NCBI GenBank assembly: GCA_021613535.1
Contig: CP075496.1
Span: 744,001-808,000, forward strand
DNA from: Adineta vaga
Lineage: Eukaryota > Rotifera
Direction of reading: 5' to 3'
Length of the DNA stretch: 64,000 bases
Of this stretch, positions 36,836 through 49,310 are shown in pieces (positions within the stretch are counted from its first letter, which is position 1; each line of letters opens with the position of its first letter). Position numbers and translations under genes: made by a program. Under the pieces are notes generated by a model. The model did not search any database. It was not told the DNA's origin and saw nothing but the letters and a program-made list of their open reading frames with translations.

Positions 36836-38125
36836 CTAATCATTCGTTGTTATATCAGATTTCGAGTGACGATGATAAGGAAAATCTGCAGCTTTTGTTT
36901 CTGAATCTTCTCTTTTAAATGTTATCATTTGATCCTTGAGAAATAGTTCAGGTGGAACTTCAATTGTCATTTCCATTAAATCTTAAAAAAGAAAATTTAT
37001 TTAAAAGAAAATTTTTCTTTAAAAAAAATCTACCATTTGATTGAAGATGATCTCGTTTAGCAAATTGATTATTTGATAAATGATGTAATTGTTCTTTTTG
37101 ATAATCTTTAGTTTGTTTTAACGAAATATTACCTTTTTCAATAATAATCGTATTTCCTCGTTGTAAATAATCATTTCGTATTCCAATATGAATTTCTTTC
37201 TTATCCGAATGATCATTATAAAGATCTTCATAATTTTCTGAAACTTTTTCTTCATTGATCGAGTCAACTTTTTCTATTGTTATACTTTTCCCATCGTTCA
37301 AACTTTGTCCCGGAAATTCAATGATAATTTGTACAAATTCTAAATAGAACAGAGAGAGTTTATCAGTGAAGAACATATTTCATTTTTCTCATCTATAAGC
37401 AGGAGCTTGAAGTTATATCCTGCTTTGAAAAAGATGATTATCAAATCAGTTTAATCTGTGAACTACCAACTAGGATCCAAATGGAGTCTGCTCTTTAAAA
37501 GCAAGAAAATTCTATAAAATCGTAATTTTTGATTAACTCATACGGTTTTTATCAGATACTTGTTGACAAGAGAAGGAAATATTCTTCTAAAAATACATTC
37601 GATTTTTTATCGCTAAAAATAGTCTTGGGGGTATTAAGGTTGAAAAAGCTTTTCAGCGCGAATCTTTTAGGTCTAATATGCGGAACTCACGTACTCTATT
37701 TCCGATGATAGTAGAGTTTTGTTTATAATAGGATCGTGAGGGGGAAAAATCCAAAATTACTCGACTTAAAACTTCCACTCAAGAAAATATATGTCAGTTT
37801 TACAAAACGCATTTAATAAAGTTAAGCATACGAATATCATCAATAGTGGATTCTAATTGATGTGAATGATTAACTGATCTAGGATCTTGTTGTTGTGTAT
37901 CAATTAAACAAAATCCATGACTTTGTCGAATAAAATGTGATGGTTTTGATAAATGATACCCATCAACAAAGACTTCATCGTGTTTTTCAATTAATAATGT
38001 TTTGCCATTTTCTATGAATTCAGGAGGAATATTGATAAGAATATTGGTTGGTAATGAACCTTAAAACAAAAAAAACAGTCGTTTTTGTTAATAAGAAACT
38101 ATTTACTTTGGGTAGATGATGACAT
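36836..38125 (-). CDS. Protein with three diverged beta-rich repeats, unknown
   Basis: Four exons, 38125-38107, 38059-37832, 37339-37034 and 36981-36836, all phases consistent, give 232 residues. Exons 2, 3 and 4 each open with a related module: ILINIPPEFIENGKTLLIEK, IIIEFPGQSLNDGKSITIEK and MTIEVPPELFLKDQMITFKR. Each is followed by a charged linker (EKHDEVF, EKVDSINEEKV, KREDSETK). There is no signal peptide or TM segment. One exon per repeat suggests exon duplication. The intron of about 490 bp between exons 2 and 3 could hide another repeat. Family not recognised. Confidence 0.65.
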
Positions 38126-38680
38126 ATTATTTTAGTTACGAATCTATGTGTATATCTAAATAGAAACACTAAATATATCCATTGAGAATAACAATAGTTG
38201 ATATGTTGTTATTGTTTTGACATCAAGTTGTTTCTTTTTCTTTTCGAAGAGAAATTTCGAAATCTTTCTTTGTTTATATTAAATAAAAGATTTAATTAAA
38301 CAAGAATAAATGTTGTGTTGTTTCTTGTATTACACGAATGTCTGATGATGAATTGTACAAGGTTGTATGTCTATTATGTATTGTCAGAATCAACAGTTAC
38401 CCTTATCAATCAACATTTCTTTTTTGTTTCTCGAACAAATTTTTCTGTCAAAGAGATTCTCTCACATTAATCAATATTTCAACTAAAAAGAATCCCAGTT
38501 GGAATGTATAGAAGAGAATTGTAGATGATTTCTTTTATATCAAATTTTGTTTTCGAAAATAGAATCATTATAATTTGTAGCAGACTAATGTAGAGAAACG
38601 ATCTGAACAGCAATGATGTGTAGCGTCCTCTATGGATAAGAAAAAAAATTGGTAGAGGTGTTCGTTGTTCATAAATTTTA
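38126..38680. other. Intergenic between divergent genes
   Basis: Probably a shared promoter region between the three-repeat gene (minus) and NOVA (plus). No specific motif was identified. Confidence 0.4.
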
Positions 38681-40131
38681 ATGTCATGTCGTTTTGCTGT
38701 GAACCAATCGAATAATCATTTTATTTCATTGATAGTTTCGCGTCAAAGTCGTGCGAAAAAAAACGTTACTTCAATGTCATCATCATCAAGTTCCTCACGT
38801 CATCATCCAAATCGTCAAGATTATGAGGAAAAAGATGGTTCGAATGAAAATTTTCTTCATATAAAATTTCTTTTACCCGGAACAACAACCGGAAGTGTTA
38901 TTGGCAAAGGTGGAGAAAGAATTGCTTCGTTACAAAAAGAAACGAATACAAAAATGAAAATGTCGAAAGCTGGAGTAAATACTTTCCATTATTTTCAAAA
39001 ACAAAAAGAAAACCCTTTTTTCTTTAGGATTATTTTCCTGGAACACAAGAACGTGTTTGTCTTGTTATTGGAACCATTCCCAATGTTTTATCTGTTTATG
39101 AATTTTTATCAGAAAAAATCAAAGAAACATTTTCGGGCGATGTTCTTCGTACACGTCAAATCAAATTACTTATTCCAAATGCAACTGCTGGAGTTATTAT
39201 TGGAAAAGGTGGAACAACAATTGAAAATATAAAACAAGATACAAATGCTTCACTTACAATCACGCCGAAATCGGATATTTCAGAACGAGTTATGACAATT
39301 ACAGGTTTGATTTTGATAAAGAAAAGCGAAAAACTAAACGATTGATATTTTCATTTAGGCGATGAAAATATTCGAATAAAAGCTTTAGAAATTGTTTTAC
39401 AAAAGATCTTAGAAGATCCACATCATGATAGTATTACAAGTGTTAATTATTCAAATGAGAAAAATTTCCATCACAATTCTTTTAATCATTCATCAAATCT
39501 TAATGAATTTAATGATCGTAAGTTAAACTTTTTCTTAACCTAATTTAGTTTATGAATATAAGTTTGGTTGAGAAAAGAGTTCGACAAAGAATCAGAATTA
39601 ATTCGAATTGATCTGTATATTTGTTTAGATGGTTCAACTGGAAAAACTAATGGTTTAATGTCAATCAATCCATCTTCGTATATGTCACTTCAATTAAGTG
39701 GTTTACAACGTTTATCTCAACTAATAATAAGTGCTGGTGGAACAAATCATATCACTGTTGATTCACTTATGGTAAGCAATTTCTGTTGCTTTTTTTCCAA
39801 AGTAAAAATCTTTTTTTTTTCTTTAAGAGTTCATTAACTTCACTTGGTTTTATTGATTCACAAATTCGTGAGATTGTTCAATCGATTGGTGCATTGATTA
39901 ATTATGGATTAATCACAGTTGAAAATCCAAATCGAACAAATCTTTTTTCTCCAAATTACAATCAACAATTTTCATTTTCTCAAGTAAGAGATTTTCTTTT
40001 TCCTTTCTCTTTAAAATATTTTATTCTCTTTTCAGCGTGATCGTTCAGATAATTATTCTCGAAACAGTACTGATATGGATTACAAAAGATTTAAATCTGA
40101 TCAACAACGATCAACAAAATCTAAACGATAA
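38681..40131 (+). CDS. NOVA: NOVA-type KH-domain RNA-binding protein
   Basis: Exons 38681-38974, 39028-39304, 39359-39517, 39629-39771, 39828-39983 and 40036-40131 give 374 residues in one frame. KH1 has LLPGTTTGSVIGKGGERIA and, across the first splice, SKAGDYFPGTQERVCLVIG, diagnostic for NOVA. KH2 has IPNATAGVIIGKGG. NOVA proteins bind YCAY RNA and regulate alternative splicing in the nucleus. The third KH domain of vertebrate NOVA is not seen; instead the protein ends in a Ser/Arg/Lys-rich tail. Initiation may be at 38681 or at the ATG at about 38774, just before a serine run. Confidence 0.88.
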
Positions 40132-41335
40132 AATCAAAAAATTTGCTTTTATCTTTTGTACATTTTTCTTTGTTTGTAAACGTTAATCGTTTCTGATATT
40201 TTCTAAGAGAATATTAATTAAAAACAAATTTTGTTTTTCTTTTTTATTCATTTCAAAAACGATTATCAATCAAATAGATAGTAATTCATCTTTATAATAT
40301 CTTGTCGAATCTTTTTTCTTCTTCTTCTTCATGTCATTTAATCATAACGTGTTTTTTTCCTAATCAATCTATAAATAAAATTCAATAAATTCATTTTAAA
40401 AGTATGATGTACTTCATTAAATCAGTAGCTTTTTTCTAATCAAATTTTAACAGAAAGGAGTTGCATATTGAAATAATTCATGAAATTCTTTACTATTCTT
40501 TGATTCTGTATATATTTGATTTTGAACGATAATTATTAAAATAAGTAAATATAAAAATTTTTACCATTCTATAAGAACTATTGAAATCATCATTAGATAT
40601 TATCTGACAACAATACTACAAATTGGTTGCAGTCCATGATTAATTATCTAAATATTCTTAAGAGAAATGAGCTTAACCACTATTTATGACCAAGTTAGAT
40701 TAAGTACTGTGCTCTGAACATAATCATAGTTATTTACAATGATTAAAAACTACAGGTAATATAATATTGATTAACAAACACACGACAAATATCAAAACAA
40801 AAACATTTCTATCGTCAATGATCAAATTTTCATGAAAGTTTGAAGGATGGGTGTGGATGAGGGTGTTGGAAGACAAAGAGCAAAGTGAGATTGCACTGGA
40901 CCCCTCTATCACACTGGACACACGAAAAGCGTTCTCAGCGAGAAAGACACCGTTTGATAACAGTCTGCAAAGCATTTACAGCATATAACTTAAATGCCCA
41001 TTTAAAATAGTTGACGATACCATATGTTAGGCTACTTATGGAATTCTAACTGTAAAAATTTAGAAATTGAAGAAGAAGTTTACTAGTCGAATTGAATTAA
41101 GGATTTCTACACTACTCTTCCAATAGTATCTCGAGAGTAAGGATGTAGATTTTGTCTAAAGATTTCTCTTTATTATGGTAAAAGATTCTTTAATAAAATT
41201 TTATTTTAGCAACGTTTCTTTCAAAAGGAATTTTTTTATTAAAAACAAAGAAAATAAGTCATAAAACTCGCATGATAATGATTACTTAAAATAACGATCG
41301 TATCGGCGAATTATCCTTCATAGGAAAGAAACAGA
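40132..41335. other. Intergenic between convergent genes, nothing identified
   Basis: Contains 3' UTRs of NOVA (plus) and TTC7 (minus). 40840-40960 is less AT-rich than its surroundings but has no convincing reading frame. Confidence 0.45.
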
Positions 41336-43901
41336 TTATAGTACACGAATAATTGAATGATAAGAAACAATAGGTGAATCTTCTTCTAAATGAACAGCTG
41401 TTGCACCAACATCAACAGATTGTTCAAATTCACCACGAGCTTCCATTGCTAAACTTAATAAATACCTTGAAAAGAAAAAAAACTATTCATACAGAGAATA
41501 TTTGAATTTATTTCTTGTTACCAAGGTTGATAATTCGATGGTTGAATTGAAATAGCATCACGTGCATATTTTTCAGCTATTGAATAGTTTCCAATTTGAA
41601 TTAAAAGTTTAGTTAGTTGAATTAAAGTTGAAAAATGAAAAGGATTAATTGCTAAAGCATCATTATAATTTTGTTTTGCTAATTTAAATTGACCACGTGC
41701 ATCATTAATTAATCCACGTAAATAAAAGATTTGATGACAAAATGGATTTAATAATAAAATTTCTTTCAAACAACGTTCACTTTCATCAATTTTATCTAAT
41801 TTTATATAATATCGAACTAAAATATCGGCAAAACATGAAAAAAAGATTTTCAATGAAAAACGTTTTACCAAGATGTTCAAAGATTTGAATTAAATTAAAA
41901 TAAATTGGTTGAATCGAAAAGAAAGATGTCGATGAACGATGATTTATCAACGAATTGTTTTCATCATTAACTAAACCAGATGAAGACTGAATTCCTAATA
42001 ATAACAGGTTTTTCATTCCATCTTCAACTTTTATCATTCCTGTTGGGTTATTTTCATTTTCGATTTCCATATTTATTGAAGGATTTTGTGATCGACCGAT
42101 TGTTCGATTTCCAGCACTATAGAAATATTTCTTTCTCTCTCTTCTTTTTCTCTTTTCTCTTTACCTTGAATTTGAAATACCACGAACATGATGAATATTA
42201 TTCATTACCAATGGTTCAATTTCATTCTTCCAAACAACTAAAGCTTCTTTACAAGTAACAATGGATTGTTCACATCCATATAATTCTTCTTCGATTGATG
42301 CTTTTGTTAATAATAAACTAAACAAAATTCTTCACGTTTAAATTTCATTTTCTTCTTCTTCTGTCTTACTTGATATCAGGATATTCATTTGTTGCACGAT
42401 AGATTTGTGCATAAGCTTCAGGAATTTTCTTTTTTGCAGTTAATAGAAGTGTATGAAGATGAAGTGCATGTTTATCATCAGGTGATAATAATAAACATGT
42501 TTCAATTGATTTCAATGCTTCATTTGTCTAATGAAAAAAAGATTCGTTGTTTTCATTGATTTGAAAAAGAGAAGAAAACAAACTTGATTGAGAAAAGATA
42601 GATTTTGTGCTAGATGAAAATGTGCAATGGAATCATATGGATCAAGTTCAATACATCTATAAAAAAGCAAAAGATAGATTATAAGAAAGAAATTATGATT
42701 GCAAATAAATTTACTCTCGAAGTTCTTTGATGGCTGATTGAAATAGTTTTTGTCGATCATGATGAATTGATGATTGACGAGCTTTGAATGATTTGGCTAA
42801 TGCAAGAAGAAGTAATGAACGAGGAAGTGGTGGTGTTTGTAATTCTTTTGCTTGTTGACAATAATTGATTGCTTCATCAATCTTTTTGAAATTAACAGAA
42901 TACATGAAAAGAAAAGAAAAGAAAGAAATTTGAATTTACCAAATCAATAAATGGTGGTCGTTGTTCATGTTGATTGGATGTTTGATTTAGCATTGGTTGA
43001 ATATCTTCACTACTTGGTGGAAATGTTTTTAATACTGTTGGTAACTATAATCAAGAAAAATGAATTTATATTTCAGAATGAAATAGAAACAAACATCATA
43101 GATATCTTGAAGAATTATTTTTGAAAGTTGTAAATAAACTTGAATATTTTGTGGCTGCATTCGAAGACATTCTTTTAGAATTAAATATGCACGAAAAGAT
43201 TGACCAGATGAAATTAATGCTAAGCCATAATTATACCATGTTTGAAAATGTTCAAATGAAAATCGTAATGCTTGTTCATAGGACTTCAAGACAAAATTAA
43301 AATTATTCTTCGAAGAAAAGATTCATTTGTAAACTTACATCTGCAATTAAATGAAATGCTTGTTTACGAGAAAGAAATATCGCGAGAAGTGAAAGAATAT
43401 TATAAGCTGCTTGATGACTGCGTTCGCGTTGTGCTTCATATTCAGGTTGCCAATTGAGAACTGCTTCGTTCAAGGTTGATGATTGACCCAATAATAATAA
43501 TAATAGAATTTCTTCATCAATATCTCGGGGAACAAATAATGGTCTAAAAGATGTCTTTGTGTTTTTTTTCTAAATGAAATTTGAGGAGAAAGAGATGTTT
43601 ACTGAGAATTGTGATGATCTGGAAGAAAATGATGATGATGATGATGGTTATGGTGATGATCGTTTGAGCTAGAATTTATTATTGGGTAACTTCCTTTACA
43701 AACGCATTTAATTAATAATTCTGCATATTGTTTTAAAAATGCCTGAATAAACATTTGTTTCGTTTTTTCTCTTTTTTCAAAAAATTATACAAAACAAACT
43801 TGTTTTGTTTCTTCTGATAAATCGACCTGATCATTTTGAAAATATGAACGAAAGATATCAATAGCTGTTGATAGATTTCTAAATAGAATATAGCGAAACA
43901 T
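41336..43901 (-). CDS. TTC7: TTC7 tetratricopeptide protein, N-terminus short
   Basis: About twelve minus-strand exons (first ones 43901-43800, 43742-43603, 43543-43339) encode roughly 650 residues. EEILLLLLL, SFEHFQTWYNYGLALISSG, AYLILKECLRMQP, AIKELRECIELDPYDSIAHF and the ending SIIRVL match TTC7A/B, whose vertebrate C-terminus is closely similar. TTC7 with FAM126/EFR3 anchors PI4KA at the plasma membrane. Vertebrate TTC7 has about 850 residues; the N-terminal about 200 are missing here. The only usable ATG (43901) adds seven residues before the first recognised exon, and no further TTC7 exons were seen to 45.4 kb. A His-rich loop (HHHNHHHHHH) is in exon 2. Confidence 0.82.
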
Positions 43902-45438
43902 TTTCTCTATATCTTTTATAAACCGTATGAAATGACATTTCTTAGTGAACTCTATTGCATATGTTTCATGTCTCTAAATTTTCTCTTCCGATAAAACAAT
44001 TATGAAAAGATTCAATTTTATAAAAAGTATTTTATTTACGTATCGGAGACAATTAAGCGTGATAAACATTGATGAGCCGTTTCCATTAATTTTAAATATT
44101 GTGATAGATTGTATTAACAACGATACACTATTCGAATTCAAAACAAGTGCCCATGTACTGACTGATATCGAGTTTGACGGTAAAACGAATAGCGGGAAAT
44201 GCCAATCAACGTTGAATATATATTGAGTAGCAATGTCTGGTTTTTGATGAACAGATTCTAAACTTGAAATAACATAAATATAGCTTAAAATAAACCACCA
44301 TCAAAATTACAACCTGATTTTTTGATTAAAGTCAGTTTCGCATTATAGATGGCGTTACGATAAACGCCTGTATTACAAAAATATATGCATTTAATTTCTT
44401 TTTCAAGCGTATCGATTGTTTAAATGTTTGCCGTTTTCATGATAGAAAAATGTTTCAAATAAAGAGATATGTCTGTGAGGCAGTCAAAGTTTATTGATAG
44501 ATAACAAGAACAGGATTGATTGATATTTATTCTACAAATATTACTTGTTAAACATTTTCCTATGATCGAAAAATATATAATGTTTTTATAGATGAAGAAG
44601 CGCAGTCAGAAATATATTTACAACTATATCAGGTAGTCCCCCGCGACCAGGTTCGACATGTTCCTCGAGTTTTAACTCATACCAATCTCTTGAAATCGGA
44701 CAGATCATCGTAAACATTTAAAAACTAACATTCTCCGACCAAACCGCACAGGTATAGCGTAACCTCAAAATTTAATATGCATAAATTTTTAGTTTCCTTA
44801 TTGTTCTAGCTTCTAACCACGTACGTCATTCGCTTAAGTGCTATCAAACTGATTCAAATCCAAAGAAAAGACCTCGACAGGTTTTCTTGTACATCACAGA
44901 TTATTTTCGTTTACAAATATTGAGCTTTAATAGTTTGCAAATGTCATTTTATCACTGTTCAAATAATGAATGGATGGCTACAACAACCATTGGTCACATG
45001 GTACACGATGAGCATGAAGACGAAATCTGATAATACTATACTGTAGTCGGATACTAAAAATGCTTACGGAATTGGATTGACTTTTCGATTTTTACACTAC
45101 TCATCTGAATAATTTTTACTGCTGTAATGATTTAATAATAAAAATGTTTAATCGAAATACTATGCTGTTGGAACGTCTGGGATGAAGCACTTACATTCAT
45201 ATCAGTATTAGCGTGTTTTTGTATGTACGACATACGGGTTGATGACATCATCGTTGCAAGAAAACTAATTCAAATAATCGTCTTTTTTCTCTTATCATAT
45301 ACATCTATAAACAAAAAAAAGAAAAGAAAAGGAGGTCTTTTTTTCGTAGGTCTGTTTATCTAATGATAAACATTGTTGAATAGAACTTTATTTAGAAAAC
45401 TTGTTACACAACAGAAATTGCAGTGAAATCAAAGAGAG
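43902..45438. other. Gene-poor region upstream of TTC7 and nuclear receptor
   Basis: Reading frames on both strands at 44000-44260 overlap each other and match nothing known. The expected 5' exons of TTC7 were not recognised. Slightly GC-richer spots near 44640 and 44760 have no tRNA-like fold that I could confirm. Confidence 0.45.
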
Positions 45439-47140
45439 ATGTGTGATCAAACTAAAATGTTAATAATAACATCAAATAAAGATCTAATTGGTGAATTATC
45501 GTCAAAAAGATCAGATGATACTCATATTATTAATTTAAATGAAAACAACAATTTTTCAGATTTCAATTTTCTCGCTCAACTTTCTGAACTTGTTTGTATT
45601 AATTTTTAGATTAAAAAACAAATCTGTATTCTTTTTCTTTTTATTCAGAATTCGAAGAATGATCAAATGTACAAACGAGTACTGGATCTTCCTCAAACAA
45701 ATAGATCAAAAATGACAAAAATGACTAAGAAATTAACTGATCTTGTTTGTGTTATTTGTGGAGATCATGCTATTGGTTTTAATTATGATGTCCTTACATG
45801 TGCTTCGTGTAAAGCTTTTTTCCGTCGAAATGCTCAGCATCAGCCAGTAAAGAAAAATCTTTTTTTTTGATTTATTAGTAATCTAATTCTGATTTTGTTT
45901 CTTCCTTCAAGGATAAACTTCGTTGTTTAACAGGAAAAAATAAATGCTACGTTGATTATAAAACTGCTCGAAAATGTCAACGATGTCGATTAGAAAAATG
46001 TCTTAATTTAGGAATGAGAAAAGATTTTATTCTCAGTGAAGAAGAAAAACAAAAACGAAAACAACGTTTAGAAGAAAATCGTTTACTTTCCAATGAATTT
46101 CAATCATCAACAAATAATATAAATTCTTCACAGTCAATTCATCAAGTAATTCATACTTTTTTTTTATTATAAAGATTACATTCATGTTAGAGAGTTAGTT
46201 GAATATTCATTCCTTCGTTTATTATCACATTTTCATTTTCAATTAGTTCTTGATTACAAAACTTCAAGTCAGAATATTTGAAAATCTATCAATAGATGAC
46301 AAATTTATAATCAATAATTAAAATCCATTTATATTTATTTAGATTTCGAGTGATATAACTGACAATGATGTCGATGAAATGGAGAGTTCTAAATGTGAAG
46401 ATCTTTCAATTGAAGATTGGTTATCAATTGAAAATATTCGATGTAATTATTCATCAATATTTTCGAATCCAAATTTAAAACGTTTTTCATTCAACACATC
46501 TGACCGTATATCAGCAATAATTTCATGGTCCGAAGTTGTGAATGAAAAAATATTAAAATTAATCAATTATTTTCGTCGAATCGATGAATTTGAACAATTA
46601 AATAATGATGATCGATTTTTATTAATTAAATATAATCTTCTTCCATTATATTTAGTACAAAGATGTTTAAATTATAATTTAGTAACGGGAACATTTTCAA
46701 CATTAAATGATGAAGAAAGAATACAACGTCAACAATTCTTTACATTATGTTATGGTACAAGTGGAATTCGTGATGGTTTTAAATCTTTAATAAGATCACT
46801 TGCGATTGTTACAGAACAAGATTTAACATTAATTGAATTAATTTTAATAGTTTTACTTTTTTCCAAAGGTTTATCAATGAATGAAAATGAACCTTTATTG
46901 AAAGATCATTTATCAGTTCATCGAGCACAATCTCATTATTTAAAATTAACTTGGAATTATTTAATATATAAACAAGGTTATTATAAAACCATTCGACAAT
47001 TTACACAATTAATAACTCAAATTACACGCATACAATCATTAATAATGCAATATGGTATTTTCTTTCGTACACAGTTTCAATCAACAGATGCATTAGAACG
47101 ATTTCCACCACTGATGCAAACTATTTTAAATATCACTTAG
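45439..47140 (+). CDS. Nuclear receptor (NR1J/HR96-like DNA-binding domain)
   Basis: Four exons, 45439-45591, 45649-45846, 45912-46145 and 46343-47140, all phase 0, give 460 residues. The DNA-binding domain has two C4 zinc fingers: CVICGDHAIGFNYDVLTC with CASCKAFFRRNA, then C-x5-C-x9-C-x2-C followed by RCRLEKCLNLGMRKDFIL. P-box ASCKA is close to the ESCKA box of the HR96/VDR-like group. A Lys/Glu-rich hinge follows, then a helical ligand-binding-type domain (from about 200 to the end) with YYKTIRQFTQLITQITRIQ and a C-terminal helix. A ligand-regulated or constitutive transcription factor; ligand unknown. HR96-type receptors are known to be expanded in rotifers. Confidence 0.88.
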
Positions 47141-47572
47141 TTTTATTAACTTTGTTATTGGTTTTGAAATTTTGAAGTATCAACGATAATAAACATATAT
47201 ATATGTATTCGAGATGATTTATTCTATAAATATATTGCAGTTAATACATACAACAACACATTTCAGAGAAAGTATAAAAATAAATTTATCTCTACTGTAC
47301 GAATATGTCATGTATTTTTTTTAAATAAATTAATGCAATATCGAAGAAAAACATCAACACTATTGCTGATATATTAAGTTATTATCATGAAAGTCATATC
47401 TTGAGAAAAAACATATTTTTCTCTATTCTGTCAATCGTATTGATGACTTGATTTCTGAGTACACTTGATCATTGTTTCGCATGAATAAAAACGAAAGGAA
47501 GTGAAAATACAAGAACGACAGATGAAATTTATTTACTAAATTATTTTTCTTTCCAACTGAAAAGTATTGATC
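47141..47572. other. Intergenic, nothing identified
   Basis: AT-rich, with the 3' UTR of the nuclear receptor gene. Confidence 0.5.
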
Positions 47573-48345
47573 ATGGCGTATCGTCCACCATTTTTGCTTC
47601 AAGATCACCATATTGTTAAAATACAGTAAGATTTTGTAAAGAAAATTTATCAAATTGAATAAAATATTCATATGATTTTAGTTATTATAATACTCGTGTA
47701 TTTTCATCGGATTCAGATTTTCAAAAATTAGCTTCAAATAAAAGTCTTGGTCAATTAATCTTTTTTCTTGGTTTATGTCTAGTTGGAATAACTGGTGTTG
47801 ATTTAAGTCAAATTTCCTATACAATAACTGCAACTGAACAATCAATTTGGCCAAGTTCAGGTCGAGGTATATGGATTGGTTTATTCGTAATGGCAGTTGG
47901 TGCATTTACAATTCTTGCTGTACGTGAAGAAACACATGGAGCATTTTATATATTACTTCCATATGCAATTGTAGCAATGATTTTTTGTTTATTTGGTTTA
48001 TTAACATCAATAACTGTTCTTGAACGTTATACAAAAGATCCTGAATTATCCCAGAAAGAAAATCGAGGTAAACAAGAAGGAATACAATTTGCACTTGCCG
48101 GATTATTCATTGGAATATTTGGTTTAACTTTTCTATTTTTATCATGTCTTTCATGTATGATATGTTGGACAATACCAAATGCATGTACAAAATTTCAAGG
48201 AAGAGATCCGCAACCAATTTCATTAATAAAATCTTCACCTCCATTACACTTTTCTCTCGCATCATTAGGAACACCACGTCAACGATTAATTCTAAATAGT
48301 CCACGAACCCCGTTCTCACGACGACTTCGAGCGAATCAAGCTTAG
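47573..48345 (+). CDS. Four-TM membrane protein, unknown
   Basis: Exons 47573-47625 and 47682-48345 give 238 residues. Four hydrophobic segments are visible: LGQLIFFLGLCLVGITGV, GIWIGLFVMAVGAFTIL, FYILLPYAIVAMIFCLFGLL and FALAGLFIGIFGLTFLFL, with a CLSCMICW cluster after the last. Both ends are predicted cytoplasmic; the tail is Ser/Pro/Arg-rich (SPRTPFSRRLRANQA). The layout is MS4A/tetraspan-like but no diagnostic motif allows a family name. Confidence 0.72.
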
Positions 48346-48458
48346 ACTGTTGAAAACAATAAATTTTTCTGTAAAATTTTCTCTTCAATAGAATTATGAT
48401 TTAAAATCTATTTATTTGATTGATAGGAAAAGAAAAGAAGACATGAATTTGTATCTTA

Positions 48459-48932
48459 TTAATTACAATTTTGTAAAACTTCTTTCATTTTATCAAAACT
48501 AGGTAATAGTCCTGAATCCTCAAGTATTTCTGCATATTTGATGTGACCTTGTTTATCAATAATGAATGCACTTCGTTTTGTAACACCAGTAAAACCCAAT
48601 GAAAGTTCATCATAGAGTGAATCATATTTTCTCGCAACTTCTTTGTTAAAATCGGATAATAAATCGAATGGAAGTTGATTTTCTTCTCGAAATTTTGCTA
48701 AACAAAATGGTGAATCAACTGATATTCCAATAACAGTTGCATTTAAATCTTCATAGATGCTAATTTCATCACGAGTAGAACATACTTCTGTTGTACAAAC
48801 ACTTGTAAATGCAAATGGAAAGAATAAAATAACAACATTGGATTTCTTTATTAATTCTTTCAGAGAAATTTGTTTCAATTCAGTATTATAAAGAATAAAG
48901 TCCGGTGCTTGTTGTCCAACTTCGACTGACAT
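48459..48932 (-). CDS. Peroxiredoxin, bacterial type, copy 1
   Basis: A single-exon gene of 157 residues with an AhpC/TSA-family (thioredoxin-fold) domain. It starts MSVEVGQQAPDF and has FFPFAFTSVCTTEVCSTRDE, where the first Cys (TSVC) is the peroxidatic residue and the nearby EVC Cys could resolve it. VIGISVDSPF and KRSAFIIDKQGHIKYAE follow. It reduces peroxides with thiol donors. No targeting sequence was seen. The motif set resembles bacterial redoxins (AhpE/BCP-like, as in Bacteroidetes) more than animal Prx1-6. The adjacent paralogue at 49311-49790 is similar along the whole length. Confidence 0.88.
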   Translation of the reverse strand: MSVEVGQQAPDFILYNTELKQISLKELIKKSNVVILFFPFAFTSVCTTEVCSTRDEISIYEDLNATVIGISVDSPFCLAKFREENQLPFDLLSDFNKEVARKYDSLYDELSLGFTGVTKRSAFIIDKQGHIKYAEILEDSGLLPSFDKMKEVLQNCN

Positions 48933-49310
48933 TATGAATACTAAATGAAATAAACTTTCGTCTTGTTAGAATATTTCAATATCATCTTTTCTTTTCTTTT
49001 CTTATCAGTAATAAAGTAAAAGATCAAACATAGTCATATAAACTCACATGTCTTTTCCTTTTATCATCATGATGATAAATATTCTTTAACTATTTTTAAA
49101 AAGTAATCATGATCTTAAATACTATATGTAAATGTCTATATAAATAATCCGTTTATGTATAAAAAGAATTTTCTTAATGAATGACGAAAAGTTTCTTTTA
49201 TTTGAATAAAAAGAGAAAAACTATGTTAGGATTTTTGTCAATGTAGATGAAAATGAAGGATGGTAATAATATCAAATTTAGTTGTACGTTTTAGATGATG
49301 TGTTTCATGA

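Noticed and set aside
44002-44226. Plus-strand 74-residue frame upstream of TTC7
   Set aside because: An equally long frame exists on the other strand; no motif, signal or splice support.
44630-44780. GC-richer patch considered as a tRNA
   Set aside because: No cloverleaf with proper acceptor stem and T-loop could be built.
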